Part shown: one piece after another, positions 1 through 9,054 of the stretch
Position numbering within the stretch: the stretch's first letter is position 1
Layout: every line of letters begins with the position of its first letter
Origin: Paenibacillus endoradicis
GTDB taxonomy: Bacteria; Bacillota; Bacilli; Paenibacillales; Paenibacillaceae
DNA length: 64,000 nucleotides
NCBI RefSeq assembly: GCF_024721975.1
Contig: NZ_JANQBB010000004.1
Coordinates: 124,001 to 188,000 of the forward strand
Reading direction: 5' to 3'
The notes under the pieces: model-generated
Seen by the model: only the letters and a program-made list of their open reading frames with translations
Told to the model about the DNA's origin: nothing
Database searches by the model: none
Program-made: the position numbers and the translations under genes

Positions 1-183
1 ACCCCATTGATTTGCTACACTCTCATCGCGAAAGCCTGTATCAATGAAAATCGTTTTATTATTATGCTTTGCAATATAATAAGACCAAGCAATCTTGACT
101 AGTTCCTCCGAATTATTCGTATCGCGGTATATATTTCTTAAGTGAAACAAAGATTCTCCAAATTTTACAGCATAGAGTTCCAT
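1..183 (-). CDS. Metallo-beta-lactamase-fold hydrolase, N-terminal part only
   Basis: The reading frame starts at an ATG (complement of 181-183) and runs off the window edge, so only about 61 N-terminal residues are visible. An in-frame stop lies just upstream, which supports this start. The visible part reads like the first two beta strands of a metallo-beta-lactamase-fold enzyme of the AHL-lactonase-like type, ending in the typical IDTGF turn before the metal site. The HxHxDH zinc motif would lie beyond the edge and cannot be seen. Function is therefore a family-level guess; the substrate is unknown. Confidence 0.6.
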   Translation of the reverse strand, partial: MELYAVKFGESLFHLRNIYRDTNNSEELVKIAWSYYIAKHNNKTIFIDTGFRDESVANQWG

Positions 184-307
184 TTGATTGGCTCAATCCC
201 TTCATTTAGGTTGTTATTACTATTCTTCAAATATTGGAATAATCCTTTTAACTGTTTGGTGTTACCATAATTACTTATGTGTGCCGTATCTTAAGTAATG
301 AGGCCTA

Positions 308-349
308 AAAAGCAATAAGTCCTTCCATAGGGAAGGGCTTATTGCTTTT
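308..349. terminator. Bidirectional hairpin without an obvious gene to terminate
   Basis: Two 19-base arms (308-326 and 331-349, one G-T wobble) enclose an ATAG loop, with A-runs and T-runs on the two sides as in a bidirectional terminator. It lies between two genes transcribed away from it (complement 183 and 687), so no recognised gene ends here. The rest of 184-686 shows only A/T-rich sequence likely to hold the promoter of the kinase gene. Confidence 0.7.
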
Positions 350-686
350 ATCATCCCCCTCAAATAGCACTTGTCCGCTTGACCACTTATTATTTGAAGA
401 TTAATCTCTGGGAGTAATAATATGTTTCCTTTTCGCTTTACCAATTGATTGATCATAAGAATCGACATAGTTTCTACCTCACACTCTATGGTGATTAATA
501 ATTCCTTTTAAATCATATTAATATTATGGAATTATGGGAAACAACATTCCAAATGAACTTAGCATAAATAAGGAGAAAAGGTGAAATTTTGTTGATTATT
601 GCCAATTTTAGAAATTCGCTGATATAATTACTCTATTGAAAATAACATAATTGAAATAAAATGCAGAATGTAGAAGCGGAGAATTC

Positions 687-1901
687 ATGAGGGAATTTTA
701 CAGTCAGGTTAATCGAAAAACATATTATATTGTTATGTCAATGATTATCGTTCTTATGATGTTTGGATTAATATTATCTACATCAGAGTTAAATGAGATT
801 TCTTTGGGGTATGTTATACATTTTATTTGTGTAACAATTATATCGGTTTGTTTATGGATTTATCCTAAATATGAGACACATTTATTTAGAAAGATCATTA
901 TTATCTTTGGATTTGCTTATTTCTATACTCTTTTCTTGTTATATCCCGAGACATGGACTACATATATTTTTATTTGTCTTATTCCTTTACTGTCTATACT
1001 TTTTTTTGATTTCAAATTATTTTATTTTTCCTTCGTTATTAATGGAATACTAATGATAATAACATTTAGTTATATCATTTTGATTAATACAGATGATAAA
1101 TATTCTTATTTACATCATGACATTGTTGGTAATCTTATCAATATAATAGCAATTCAAGTGTTTTTATTTCTTATTTCTCACTTATCATTTAAACGAATGA
1201 AAAAGCAGCAACTATATTATGAACAATTACAGCAATCTGAGCGATTGAAGATGGTAGGACAATTAACAGCTGCCGTTGCACATGAAATTAGAAATCCAGT
1301 AACCGTTGTTAGTGGTTTTTTGCAATTTTTCAATGAAGATCCTTCATTTGGTGATTCAATAAAGAGTAAGTTCAAATTAATGATTGATGAATTAAACACT
1401 GTAGAAGAGATTACATCACAATTTCTATCACTTTCCAAGCCAAATAGTGATCAACAATCAGAAAAAGTGGATGTAAAGGATGTTCTTCAGAGTGTGACAA
1501 GTTTGCTCCATTCCTATGCCATGTTATCTGATAATCAAATTGAGATAATTGTTGAGAAAGATTGCATTATTTCCATTAATAAAATGGAGTTTAAGCAGTT
1601 ACTAATCAATTTAATAAAAAATGCCATAGAAGCTTCAGATGTTGGAAAATCTGTCTTAGTCATAGTAAGTAGAATAAATAATGCTATTCAGATAAAAATT
1701 ATCGATGAAGGAAGTGGAATGTCAGAAGCTGAAGTTAATTCGCTAGGCACTCCTTTTTATTCATTAAGAAGCAATGGAACAGGTTTAGGGTTAATGATTT
1801 GCTTTAATATTGTAGAAAAATATGATGGAGAGATTCATTATAAGAGTTGTGAAGGTAATGGGACAACGGTTACTCTTCGCTTTCCGGCTACGAAAGAGTA
1901 G
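687..1901 (+). CDS. KinB-like membrane sensor histidine kinase
   Basis: Predicted 404-residue kinase with about five or six hydrophobic helices in the first 165 residues and no obvious extracellular sensor loop. A HisKA dimerisation domain follows, with the phosphoacceptor in VAHEIRNPVTVVSGF, then a HATPase_c domain with an N box (NLIKNA) and glycine boxes (DEGSGMS, GTGLGL). The layout is that of the sporulation/multidrug-stress kinases of the KinB type, which feed phosphate into a relay rather than to an adjacent regulator; no response regulator adjoins it. GGAG lies 6 bases before the ATG. It is paralogous to the kinase at 17557-18795. The signal sensed is unknown. Confidence 0.85.
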   Translation: MREFYSQVNRKTYYIVMSMIIVLMMFGLILSTSELNEISLGYVIHFICVTIISVCLWIYPKYETHLFRKIIIIFGFAYFYTLFLLYPETWTTYIFICLIPLLSILFFDFKLFYFSFVINGILMIITFSYIILINTDDKYSYLHHDIVGNLINIIAIQVFLFLISHLSFKRMKKQQLYYEQLQQSERLKMVGQLTAAVAHEIRNPVTVVSGFLQFFNEDPSFGDSIKSKFKLMIDELNTVEEITSQFLSLSKPNSDQQSEKVDVKDVLQSVTSLLHSYAMLSDNQIEIIVEKDCIISINKMEFKQLLINLIKNAIEASDVGKSVLVIVSRINNAIQIKIIDEGSGMSEAEVNSLGTPFYSLRSNGTGLGLMICFNIVEKYDGEIHYKSCEGNGTTVTLRFPATKE

Positions 1902-1923
1902 AGTATTGTCTCTGGAGAGCAAG

Positions 1924-1955
1924 TAGAGCATTACAAGACACGATGTAATGCTCTA
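1924..1955 (+). terminator. Terminator hairpin after the kinase gene
   Basis: Perfect 12-base arms (1924-1935, 1944-1955) start 22 bases after the kinase stop codon. Confidence 0.65.
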
Positions 1956-1995
1956 TTTGCTGTCCTCTGTAAGTGAAACAATGTATAGTTATTTG

Positions 1996-2019
1996 GCCGC
2001 CAATCTTGGTGGCTTTTTT
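1996..2019 (+). terminator. Second, GC-rich terminator hairpin
   Basis: Arms GCCGCCAA and TTGGTGGC (one wobble pair) are followed directly by six T residues. It gives the plus strand a second stop before the convergent VOC gene. Confidence 0.65.
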
Positions 2020-2043
2020 CTGTTATTAGGAACTTTATTAAGT

Positions 2044-2508
2044 TTAATTTACTATGGTATGGAAAGACATATCAAAATCAACCTCTTCTATAAATTCGAT
2101 AACTTCTCCATTGGGACTGTGAATAACAGCATTTTTTACAACAAGGGGTGGTTCGCCAAGAGAAAGGTAATCCGGTTCTATGAAGGCTTTTGCTCCATGA
2201 GTGAGTGCTTTTTGAAAAATTTCATCTACATCATCCACATAGAAGGCGAAATGTAATAACGCTCCGTGTGTAATATCTTCTTCAGACAATGCTTTCTTTC
2301 CTTGTGCGGGGATGACTGCATCATCATCAAAGATCTCGATACAAGTTCTCTTATCAGGTGAAATCAGCATGGAGGCATCTTTGATTTGAAAGTGTGGTAA
2401 ACTCCAATGATGACCTATCTTGAATCCTAAAACTTCAATATAAAATTTAATTGTTGCGTTATAATCTCTAGCTTGAATAGCTATATGTGAAAGACCTTTT
2501 ACACTCAT
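2044..2508 (-). CDS. VOC (glyoxalase/bleomycin resistance) family protein
   Basis: The 154-residue product has the two beta-alpha-beta-beta-beta modules of the vicinal oxygen chelate fold: GLSHIAIQARDYNATIKFY at residues 4-22 and GALLHFAFYVDDVDEIF near residue 80. Likely metal ligands are the first-module His, the second-module His in LLHF and a Glu in EVIEFIEE near the C-terminus. Members are lyases, dioxygenases or resistance proteins, and the sequence alone does not settle which. A GGGAG site precedes the ATG. It is divergent from the Lrp-type regulator at 2666, sharing the 157-base gap, so that regulator may control it. Confidence 0.85.
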   Translation of the reverse strand: MSVKGLSHIAIQARDYNATIKFYIEVLGFKIGHHWSLPHFQIKDASMLISPDKRTCIEIFDDDAVIPAQGKKALSEEDITHGALLHFAFYVDDVDEIFQKALTHGAKAFIEPDYLSLGEPPLVVKNAVIHSPNGEVIEFIEEVDFDMSFHTIVN

Positions 2509-2665
2509 CTTTAATCGCTCCCTAAAATAATATATAGTTATTATAGTTGGATAAAACCATTAATCACATACAAAAGAAAAGTGTTTTATAGTAATATGGT
2601 TATTAAATATAAGTTATATTAGTTAGATTAGTTTATTTTATTAAAATGGATAGGAGGTCTTAGAT

Positions 2666-3100
2666 ATGGAACATATTATGGATGATATTGATCAGAAGAT
2701 CATGGCATTACTTCAGTACAATGCACGAATGACCATTTCTCAAATCAGTAAAGAGGTTTCAATGTCGCAGCCATCCGTTAAAGAAAGAATTGTTAAGCTA
2801 GAAGAAAAAAATATCATTTCCGGGTATAACACTATTTTTGATATGCGCAATATGAATCGAGGTACAACTACTTTTATATTATTAAAAACAGAACATTGCC
2901 AAGAGCTAACTAACTTTTGTGAAAATGCTATGGAAGTAACTGATTTATTCCGCATTAGCGGAGAATATAATTATCTCATTAAGGTACAGACTACATCTAT
3001 TGAGGGACTTGCTGAATTTCAAGACTCTCTTATAAAGTTCGGACCATCAAAGTCACATATTAGTCTAAAAAATATATTGGAAAACAGGGTATTACTATAA
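2666..3100 (+). CDS. Lrp/AsnC family transcriptional regulator
   Basis: A 144-residue protein opening with the typical IDQKIMALLQYNARMTISQISKEVSMSQPSVKERIVKLEE winged-helix region (described here by motif, residues 7-48), followed by a RAM effector-binding domain from about residue 65. Lrp-type proteins bind amino acids or related small molecules and regulate neighbouring genes as octamers. AGGAGG lies 9 bases before the first ATG, so that start is preferred over the ATG four codons later. The divergent VOC gene is the obvious candidate target. Confidence 0.9.
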   Translation: MEHIMDDIDQKIMALLQYNARMTISQISKEVSMSQPSVKERIVKLEEKNIISGYNTIFDMRNMNRGTTTFILLKTEHCQELTNFCENAMEVTDLFRISGEYNYLIKVQTTSIEGLAEFQDSLIKFGPSKSHISLKNILENRVLL

Positions 3101-3125
3101 TGGATAACATGAAAAGAGGGAACGA

Positions 3126-3800
3126 ATGCCTACTATACTAGTTGCTGATGATGATGCGAACATTCGCGAACTTGTCTGTTTATTTCTCCGCAATGACGGA
3201 TTCGAAACAGCCGAAGCTGCAGATGGGAAGGAAGCGCTGGATGTCTATGCCTCGACGAATGTCGATCTAGTCGTACTTGATATTATGATGCCAATTATGG
3301 ATGGATGGACGTTATGTAAGGAGCTACGAAGAGCCGATCCTGATCTTCCTTTACTTATGCTGACAGCGAGGGGCGAAACATGGGAGAAAGTGAAAGGATT
3401 CGAACTTGGAACCGACGATTATTTGACGAAACCGTTCGATCCGCTAGAGTTAACGGCTCGTGTTAGGGCGTTACTGAAGCGATATCGGATTGGCTCCACA
3501 CAAACGATACAATTCGGCAATGTCATCCTAGATAAACAAACCTATAAGGTAACGAGAGGGACGGAGTCGTTCACGTTGCCACTCAAGGAGTTCGAATTGC
3601 TATATAAGCTCGCTGGAACACCGGGACAAGTCTATACTCGTGAGCAATTGATCGATCAAATATGGGGGATAGATTACGCAGGTGATGATCGAACGATAGA
3701 CGTACATATTAAACGGTTGCGTGAACGGTTTGCGACGACATCCGATTTTCGTATCGAAACGATGCGCGGGCTTGGTTACCGCCTTGAGGTTAGTGAATGA
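3126..3800 (+). CDS. OmpR/PhoB-type response regulator
   Basis: A receiver domain fills residues 1-120, with the acidic pair near residues 8-9, the phosphoacceptor Asp in LVVLDIMMP, the Thr of MLTARG and the Lys of LTKPFDP. A winged-helix domain with the RTIDVHIKRLRERF recognition helix completes the protein (224 aa). It is translationally coupled to the kinase gene through an ATGA overlap. OmpR-type regulators bind head-to-tail repeats of one helical turn; such repeats occur before both following hydrolase genes and the DrrAB exporter, which are its likely targets. Confidence 0.93.
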   Translation: MPTILVADDDANIRELVCLFLRNDGFETAEAADGKEALDVYASTNVDLVVLDIMMPIMDGWTLCKELRRADPDLPLLMLTARGETWEKVKGFELGTDDYLTKPFDPLELTARVRALLKRYRIGSTQTIQFGNVILDKQTYKVTRGTESFTLPLKEFELLYKLAGTPGQVYTREQLIDQIWGIDYAGDDRTIDVHIKRLRERFATTSDFRIETMRGLGYRLEVSE

Positions 3801-5176
3801 TTAGATCCCTATATATACGCGTTATCCTGACATTTCTAGTCTCCGTTATCGGCGGTACAATCATTGCTTTTTTGGTGTCAACTTGGATTTTTGAAGATAA
3901 ATTAAACGAAAATGCTCAAATTAACATACGTAATTTTGGCCAAGACGTGGTCCGAATTTACCAGACAATTCCTTTAAGTGAAGCTGATATGTTTGTAAGT
4001 GAAATGAAGCAACTCGATTCCTATTATATTCGAATTTACGAAGCATCGGGTGAGTTCCAGTCTTACGGAAAGCTTAATGGGCACAAACCTGCCGCTGTGA
4101 CAAAGGAGCAAGTAAAGAAAGTATTAAATGGAGGAGTTGTTCAAGACACTCCGAATGGTATTGCTACAGTACTCTTAGGGTTGCCGTTGAAAACTGAAAT
4201 GGGAACGAAAGCGATGTTTTTGGAAATGCTATCCCCCCCTTCCACCTCTTTTGTCATAAAATGGGGATTGATTTTTGCGAGCTATTCGTTAATTGCTGGA
4301 AGCTTAATTATTCTGGTTGCCTCTATATTTCTAGTAAGGCCAATCAAGACGCTAACAAAAGCGACCAAGCGTATAGCAGCTGGTGATTTCAACGTTAAAC
4401 TGAATATTAAGCAAACGAGTGAACTGGGCACTTTGGCACGCAGCTTCGAAGAAATGATGCACGATCTGCAGCAACTTGAGCAGATGCGTAGAGAATTTGT
4501 AACGAACGTGTCGCACGAAGTTCAGTCACCGCTCACTTCCATATCTGGTTATGCACTAGCGCTCAAGCAAGTAGATCTCGCAGAGCACGAACGAAGCCGT
4601 TATCTTGATATTATCATCGCTGAAGCGAAGCGGATGTCAAAAATGAGCGATAGTTTGCTAAAGCTAAGTTTGCTTGAATCGCAGTCACAGCAACTGCGGT
4701 TGGTCACACTCAGCCTTGATGAACAAATTCGACGAGTAATCGTGGCGCTTCAGCCGCAATGGTCTGCTCGCAACATACAATTCAAGCTTGATTTACAAAC
4801 AGTTAAAGTAACGGCTGATCATGACCAGCTTAACCAGGTATGGACCAATATAATTGGCAATAGTATCAAATTTTCTAAGGATGGCGGAATGATTAAAGTC
4901 AGCATCCAACAGGATATCAAAAGCTTAACAGTCCGAATATCCGATACTGGTATTGGTATTCCGCTCGAGGACCAGAAGCGTATATTTGAGAGATTTTTCA
5001 AGGCAGATCGTTCACATAGTCGTAAGTATGAGGGTAGCGGTATGGGACTCGCTATTGTGAAACAGATCGTATCGCTTCATCAAGGTGATATCCGAGTGGA
5101 AAGTGAACCTAATAAAGGAACAACCTTCTTTATTACATTACCAATTACTCCGCCGAAAGAGAAGTTAGATTCATAG
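3797..5176 (+). CDS. Sensor histidine kinase, partner of the preceding regulator
   Basis: Classic EnvZ-like layout in 459 residues: membrane helix at about 8-30, extracellular sensor of about 120 residues, second helix at about 155-180, HAMP domain (RPIKTLTKATKRIAAGDFNV region), HisKA with the phosphoacceptor in TNVSHEVQSPLTS, and HATPase_c with N, G1 (DTGIGI), F (FERFFKADRSHSRKYEG) and G2 boxes. HEVQSP at the H box is a slight variant of the common HELRTP. The start overlaps the regulator stop. The ligand is not evident. Confidence 0.93.
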   Translation: MIRSLYIRVILTFLVSVIGGTIIAFLVSTWIFEDKLNENAQINIRNFGQDVVRIYQTIPLSEADMFVSEMKQLDSYYIRIYEASGEFQSYGKLNGHKPAAVTKEQVKKVLNGGVVQDTPNGIATVLLGLPLKTEMGTKAMFLEMLSPPSTSFVIKWGLIFASYSLIAGSLIILVASIFLVRPIKTLTKATKRIAAGDFNVKLNIKQTSELGTLARSFEEMMHDLQQLEQMRREFVTNVSHEVQSPLTSISGYALALKQVDLAEHERSRYLDIIIAEAKRMSKMSDSLLKLSLLESQSQQLRLVTLSLDEQIRRVIVALQPQWSARNIQFKLDLQTVKVTADHDQLNQVWTNIIGNSIKFSKDGGMIKVSIQQDIKSLTVRISDTGIGIPLEDQKRIFERFFKADRSHSRKYEGSGMGLAIVKQIVSLHQGDIRVESEPNKGTTFFITLPITPPKEKLDS

Positions 5177-5214
5177 TATATCCATTAGACTAACTATACT
5201 GTTATCTCCATGTT

Positions 5215-5260
5215 ACGTCTCACATGCAATTATCCTTGTATGTAAGACGTAGCATTTTTT
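5215..5260 (+). terminator. Terminator after the two-component operon
   Basis: Fifteen-base arms (5215-5229 and 5236-5250, near-perfect) followed by a T-rich tract at 5255-5260. Confidence 0.75.
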
Positions 5261-5264
5261 GCTT

Positions 5265-5292
5265 GTTCATATTCAGTTCATATTGACGTCAT
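5265..5292 (+). promoter_or_regulatory. GTTCATA direct repeat, predicted OmpR-type operator (copy 1)
   Basis: GTTCATA occurs at 5265-5271 and again at 5276-5282, exactly 11 bases apart, followed at once by TTGACGTCAT. The same arrangement occurs at 6472-6499 and the repeat alone at 15403-15420. One-turn spacing of direct repeats is the known binding mode of OmpR/PhoB-family regulators, and the gene just upstream encodes one. Confidence 0.7.
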
Positions 5293-5375
5293 GGAGAGTA
5301 CATCTTTGTTGGTTAAACTAAGTTTAGTGGTCATGTGGCAGCCCAATATAGAGATATTGATAGGAGACGATATAA

Positions 5376-6356
5376 GTGAAACCAACTGAAGAGGTAAAGA
5401 AAAAGAGGCTGAGTAAGCCAGTTAGAATTATACTTAAATCAATAGCGATATTCATTATTGCAATAGCCGCTTTGCTAGCGATTCTTTCTATTGTTAATGC
5501 GATTAGCAACAAGTCAGAACAAGGAAAAATACAAGCTTATGGTCAGCATGTATCTGTAGATGGAAAAAATATGAACGTGTTGATTCAAGGAGATGGCGAA
5601 GAAACCGTTGTATTACTACCAGGTTATGGAACAGCATCTCCAGCACTTGATTTTAAGCTGCTGATAGATGAATTATCACCATTTTACAAAGTTGTCGTGG
5701 TTGAGCCTTTCGGCTATGGATTAAGTGATGGAACTGAAAAAGAGCGAAGCACGGAGAATATTGTAAGTGAAATTCATGAAGCTTTACAGCAACTGGAGAT
5801 TGATCGTTATACTCTAATGGGACATTCCATTGCTGGTATTTATGGATTGGATTATGTGAATAAATATGCTGACGAGGTTAGTGCATTTGTTGGAATCGAT
5901 AGTAGCGTTCCAACACAACCTGGTATGGATGTTAAATTCCCGTTAAAAACGTTTGCATTTCTTGAAAAATCGGGCGTCATGAGATTACTCAAAAACGTAA
6001 GTGGTGACCCATATGCTACATTAGCATTTGATGATGAAACAAAAGAACAAATGAGAATGATTTCGAATAAAAACTCGAATAACGCTACTACGTTAAATGA
6101 AATGAAAAACATATCCTCTAACTTTAAAGGGGCTCAGCAGTTAACATTCCCTAATGATCTTCCTCTTATTTTCTTTATACAAGAGAATAATACAGGCGTA
6201 GAAGGATGGATACCGCTGCATGAAGGGCAAATCAAAGATTCAATACATGGAAAAGTAATGACAATGGATGGATCACATTATTTACACCATACCAAATTCA
6301 AAGAAATCGCTGAAAACTTTAAGGCATTTATGGAAGAAGTAAATGAAGTCAACTAA
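5376..6356 (+). CDS. Membrane-anchored alpha/beta hydrolase (copy 1)
   Basis: A 326-residue protein with a Lys-rich cytoplasmic start, one membrane helix at about residues 15-42, and an extracytoplasmic alpha/beta hydrolase domain. The oxyanion region reads VVLLPGYGTASP, the nucleophile elbow is MGHSIAGIYG, and the late His is in MDGSHYLHHT. GTG at 5376 is the start because AGGAGA lies 8 bases upstream and the second copy aligns there. It is a tandem duplicate of 6585-7556, including the upstream operator. The substrate is unknown; the regulatory link suggests a role in envelope stress or detoxification. Confidence 0.85.
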   Translation: MKPTEEVKKKRLSKPVRIILKSIAIFIIAIAALLAILSIVNAISNKSEQGKIQAYGQHVSVDGKNMNVLIQGDGEETVVLLPGYGTASPALDFKLLIDELSPFYKVVVVEPFGYGLSDGTEKERSTENIVSEIHEALQQLEIDRYTLMGHSIAGIYGLDYVNKYADEVSAFVGIDSSVPTQPGMDVKFPLKTFAFLEKSGVMRLLKNVSGDPYATLAFDDETKEQMRMISNKNSNNATTLNEMKNISSNFKGAQQLTFPNDLPLIFFIQENNTGVEGWIPLHEGQIKDSIHGKVMTMDGSHYLHHTKFKEIAENFKAFMEEVNEVN

Positions 6357-6390
6357 AAGAATCATTCACTAAGTTGTGCCTCTGCATAAG

Positions 6391-6430
6391 ACAAATAAAA
6401 AACCTCCTTAGGGACGGTTTTTTATTTGTT
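6391..6430 (+). terminator. Terminator between the duplicated hydrolase genes
   Basis: Perfect 14-base arms (6391-6404, 6416-6429) whose distal arm contains a T-run. Confidence 0.75.
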
Positions 6431-6471
6431 TAAATATATTTGATTAAATAATTTTGTAGCATTTTTCGCTA

Positions 6472-6499
6472 GTTCATAATCAGTTCATATTGACGTCAT
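6472..6499 (+). promoter_or_regulatory. GTTCATA direct repeat, predicted OmpR-type operator (copy 2)
   Basis: GTTCATA at 6472-6478 and 6483-6489, 11 bases apart, then TTGACGTCAT. It matches the copy before the first hydrolase. TTGACG could serve as a -35 element, with a weak TAATCA at 17 bases spacing (6513-6518). Confidence 0.7.
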
Positions 6500-6584
6500 T
6501 AACAGTACATCATAATCATATAAGCTATCCTTAGTGGCCCATTAAGGTAACTCAAGATATAGATATAGACAGGAGACGATATGA

Positions 6585-7556
6585 ATGGAACTAACAAAAG
6601 AGGTAAAGAAAAAGAAGATGAATAAACTGCTTAAAATTATTCTTATATCAATAGCGGTATTCATTATTGCGATAGTAGTTTTTCTAGCGACTGTTTTTAT
6701 TGTTAATGTGATTAGCAGCAAATCGGAACAAGGGAAAATACAAGCTTATGGTCAGCATGTATCTGTAGATGGGAAAATTATGAATGTGTTGATTGAAGGA
6801 AATGGCGAAGAAACAGTGGTACTACTACCTGGTTACGCAACAGCAGCACCAGCACTTGATTTTAAGCCTTTAATAGAAGAGCTATCTCCGTATTACAAAG
6901 TTGTTGTGATCGAGCCCTTTGGTTATGGATTAAGTGATGTAAGCGAAAAAGAGCGAAGCACAGAAAATATAGTAAGTGAAATCCATGAAGCTCTGCAAAG
7001 TCTTAATATTGACCGATATATACTAATGGGGCACTCCATTGCTGGCATTTACGGACTAGATTATGTGAATAAATACGAGAACGAAGTGATATCATTTGTG
7101 GGGATCGATAGTAGTGTTCCAACGCAGGGGGATACAGATGAACCATTCCCATCAGATGCATACAAACAGCTCAAACAATCAGGTTTTTCACGTTTGTTAA
7201 TGAAACTAGCGACTGACCAATTGCTTACACCAAACGTTGATGATGAAACAAAAGAGCAAATTAGAATCCTTACGCTCAAAAATATGTTTAATCCCAACAT
7301 CCTAAGTGAAGGCGAAAATTTCAACTCTAATTTTAAAGCTGCTGAAAATCTGGTTTTCCCAAAAAATCTTCCCGTTATATTCTTTTTACAAGATAATGAT
7401 ACAGAAACGGAAGGATGGATACCGCTTCATGAAGAACAACTCAAAAATTCTGTACATGGAGAGATGGTATTGTTAGAAGGGGATCATTATTTACATCATA
7501 CAAGATCGAAAGAAATTGTTGAGAATTTCAGAGCATTTATGGCAGGTATTGAATAA
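6585..7556 (+). CDS. Membrane-anchored alpha/beta hydrolase (copy 2)
   Basis: At 323 residues this is the close paralogue of the preceding gene: the same Lys-rich N-terminus and single membrane helix, a nearly identical stretch from the helix through VVLLPGYATAAP, the same MGHSIAGIYG nucleophile elbow and a C-terminal His in LEGDHYLHHT. The two copies differ most in the cap region at about residues 180-250, where substrate choice is usually set in this fold. The ATG has AGGAGA 10 bases upstream. It has its own operator copy and terminator, so each duplicate is a separate transcription unit. Confidence 0.85.
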   Translation: MELTKEVKKKKMNKLLKIILISIAVFIIAIVVFLATVFIVNVISSKSEQGKIQAYGQHVSVDGKIMNVLIEGNGEETVVLLPGYATAAPALDFKPLIEELSPYYKVVVIEPFGYGLSDVSEKERSTENIVSEIHEALQSLNIDRYILMGHSIAGIYGLDYVNKYENEVISFVGIDSSVPTQGDTDEPFPSDAYKQLKQSGFSRLLMKLATDQLLTPNVDDETKEQIRILTLKNMFNPNILSEGENFNSNFKAAENLVFPKNLPVIFFLQDNDTETEGWIPLHEEQLKNSVHGEMVLLEGDHYLHHTRSKEIVENFRAFMAGIE

Positions 7557-7623
7557 TAAAATGCTGTAAGTGAACGAATTACGTGGAATTAAGTGTTCAT
7601 TTGTATTTAATTGAATTATTGAG

Positions 7624-7663
7624 AAAGAAGGACTATAGGCAATATCGCCTCTAGTCCTTCTTT
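7624..7663. terminator. Bidirectional terminator between convergent genes
   Basis: Arms 7624-7640 and 7647-7663, with a small bulge, lie between the convergent hydrolase and glycosidase genes. A- and T-rich flanks fit use from both sides. Confidence 0.7.
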
Positions 7664-7676
7664 GTTTATTACCTCA

Positions 7677-8825
7677 TTATTTATCAAAAACCATAACAAG
7701 TGCATTACTTAGATCTCTGCCAGCAGGGGTAATGTACTTACCGTTGGCATATAAACCACTTGATGCTCCACCATCTAAATTCATTGCTTCTACTGCTTTT
7801 AATTTAACCATTACCTGTGCTAGCTCTGGAATAGAGGCAGCTGCTGTTGTTACAATAATTAATTGGCCATCGGCTGTGATGCCTATTGCGCTACGTGCGC
7901 CGCGACTAGTGAGAATTTTAGGGTCTTTAAAACCTTCACCTACTGGATCTGTATCCACTTTGCCGTTACTTACAAGTCTTGGTCCAGCTTGTAATGCAGT
8001 TTCAACAATTCCTTCATCGAGTAATTTTTTAAGCTCACTTTCGCCATCTGCGATAAGTGCATCACCAGTTTTTGTGTAAACAAAGACCGAACGCTCATCA
8101 CCTGAAGCTTTATTAATTACTTTTCCATTTTGAACGATATATCCGTAAGGAATCTTCGTGCTAGTTTCCGAATAGGCGTTGAAGAACGTTCCATTTACGG
8201 CAACTGAAGCTTTGGACCGCTCGACCATCTTCTTGAAAGTCTCTGTACTGCCAATCTTGTTATTGGCATACACAGCATCGAATTTAACCTTTGGATGATA
8301 GAGGTCAATATATACGGTGTTGACGCTGATCGTTTTTGTGGAGGTTGCTATTTTTGAACTACCTGTACGAACCGGTTCATTCAAAGCTTTCTCTACTCTT
8401 CGTAAAGAAACAGCTTCAATTTCTGTTTTAACTGTATCACTCTGAATAACAATTCGTCCTTCTTTTAGATAAGATACTTTTACGCCAAGTGCTTCTCCTA
8501 CGAAACGAAGAGGAACGTAGACAGTTCCTGACAAGTTAAATGGAGCAGCATCTAATGTTTTCGATTTTCCATTTACAACTGCAGTTGTTTTATCAACTAT
8601 AAGCTCAACGCTATCCGTTTTATTTGAAATTCGAACTTTATTATTAGCACTATCCCAATTGACTTTAAATCCAAAAGTTTCAGCAGCAAAGCGGACAGGT
8701 ACAAATGATCTTCCTGCTGATTCTTGCACAATGCCGTACTTTTTCGCTGCTGAAGCTGAATTAGCCAGATTAAGCTGAAAAAGTAGAGTGAGTGCTGCAC
8801 ATACTAGCATAATTTTTTTAAACAT
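7677..8825 (-). CDS. Secreted phosphodiester glycosidase with copper-amine-oxidase-like stalk domain
   Basis: A signal peptide covers about residues 1-27 (hydrophobic run ending SASA). Next come two motifs of the copper amine oxidase N-terminal-like domain, VPVRFAAETFGFKVNWD and VPLRFVGEALGVKVSY; in Bacillota this is a wall-associated stalk, not an oxidase. From about residue 165 lies the NAGPA/phosphodiester glycosidase domain, with the conserved AVNGTFFN, ARSAIGI and MNLDGGASSGLY segments. Family members act on GlcNAc-1-phosphodiesters or cell-wall glycans. Monocistronic, with GGGG before the ATG. The exact substrate cannot be read from the sequence. Confidence 0.88.
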   Translation of the reverse strand: MFKKIMLVCAALTLLFQLNLANSASAAKKYGIVQESAGRSFVPVRFAAETFGFKVNWDSANNKVRISNKTDSVELIVDKTTAVVNGKSKTLDAAPFNLSGTVYVPLRFVGEALGVKVSYLKEGRIVIQSDTVKTEIEAVSLRRVEKALNEPVRTGSSKIATSTKTISVNTVYIDLYHPKVKFDAVYANNKIGSTETFKKMVERSKASVAVNGTFFNAYSETSTKIPYGYIVQNGKVINKASGDERSVFVYTKTGDALIADGESELKKLLDEGIVETALQAGPRLVSNGKVDTDPVGEGFKDPKILTSRGARSAIGITADGQLIIVTTAAASIPELAQVMVKLKAVEAMNLDGGASSGLYANGKYITPAGRDLSNALVMVFDK

Positions 8826-9054
8826 TAAACTTTCCCCTTTGTTAATTAGATTGTGTTCTTTCTTATTTTACACGAAAGTATAATTCCTGAATATGACATT
8901 ATATATATGTGATAACAAACATTAAAATAATTGATTATTTGATTAAATTCATTTATAGCTGCATGTTTTTTTACAAATAAAGTATCTTGTAATATTATAA
9001 CATAACATTGTATTATATTCCTATCGAATAACTTTGAATTGAGAAGGTGCAGCT

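Noticed and set aside
271..468. 65-codon minus-strand frame with a GAGG-like site
   Set aside because: It runs straight through the strong hairpin at 308-349, has no recognisable domain, and its C-terminal half is merely the translated terminator.
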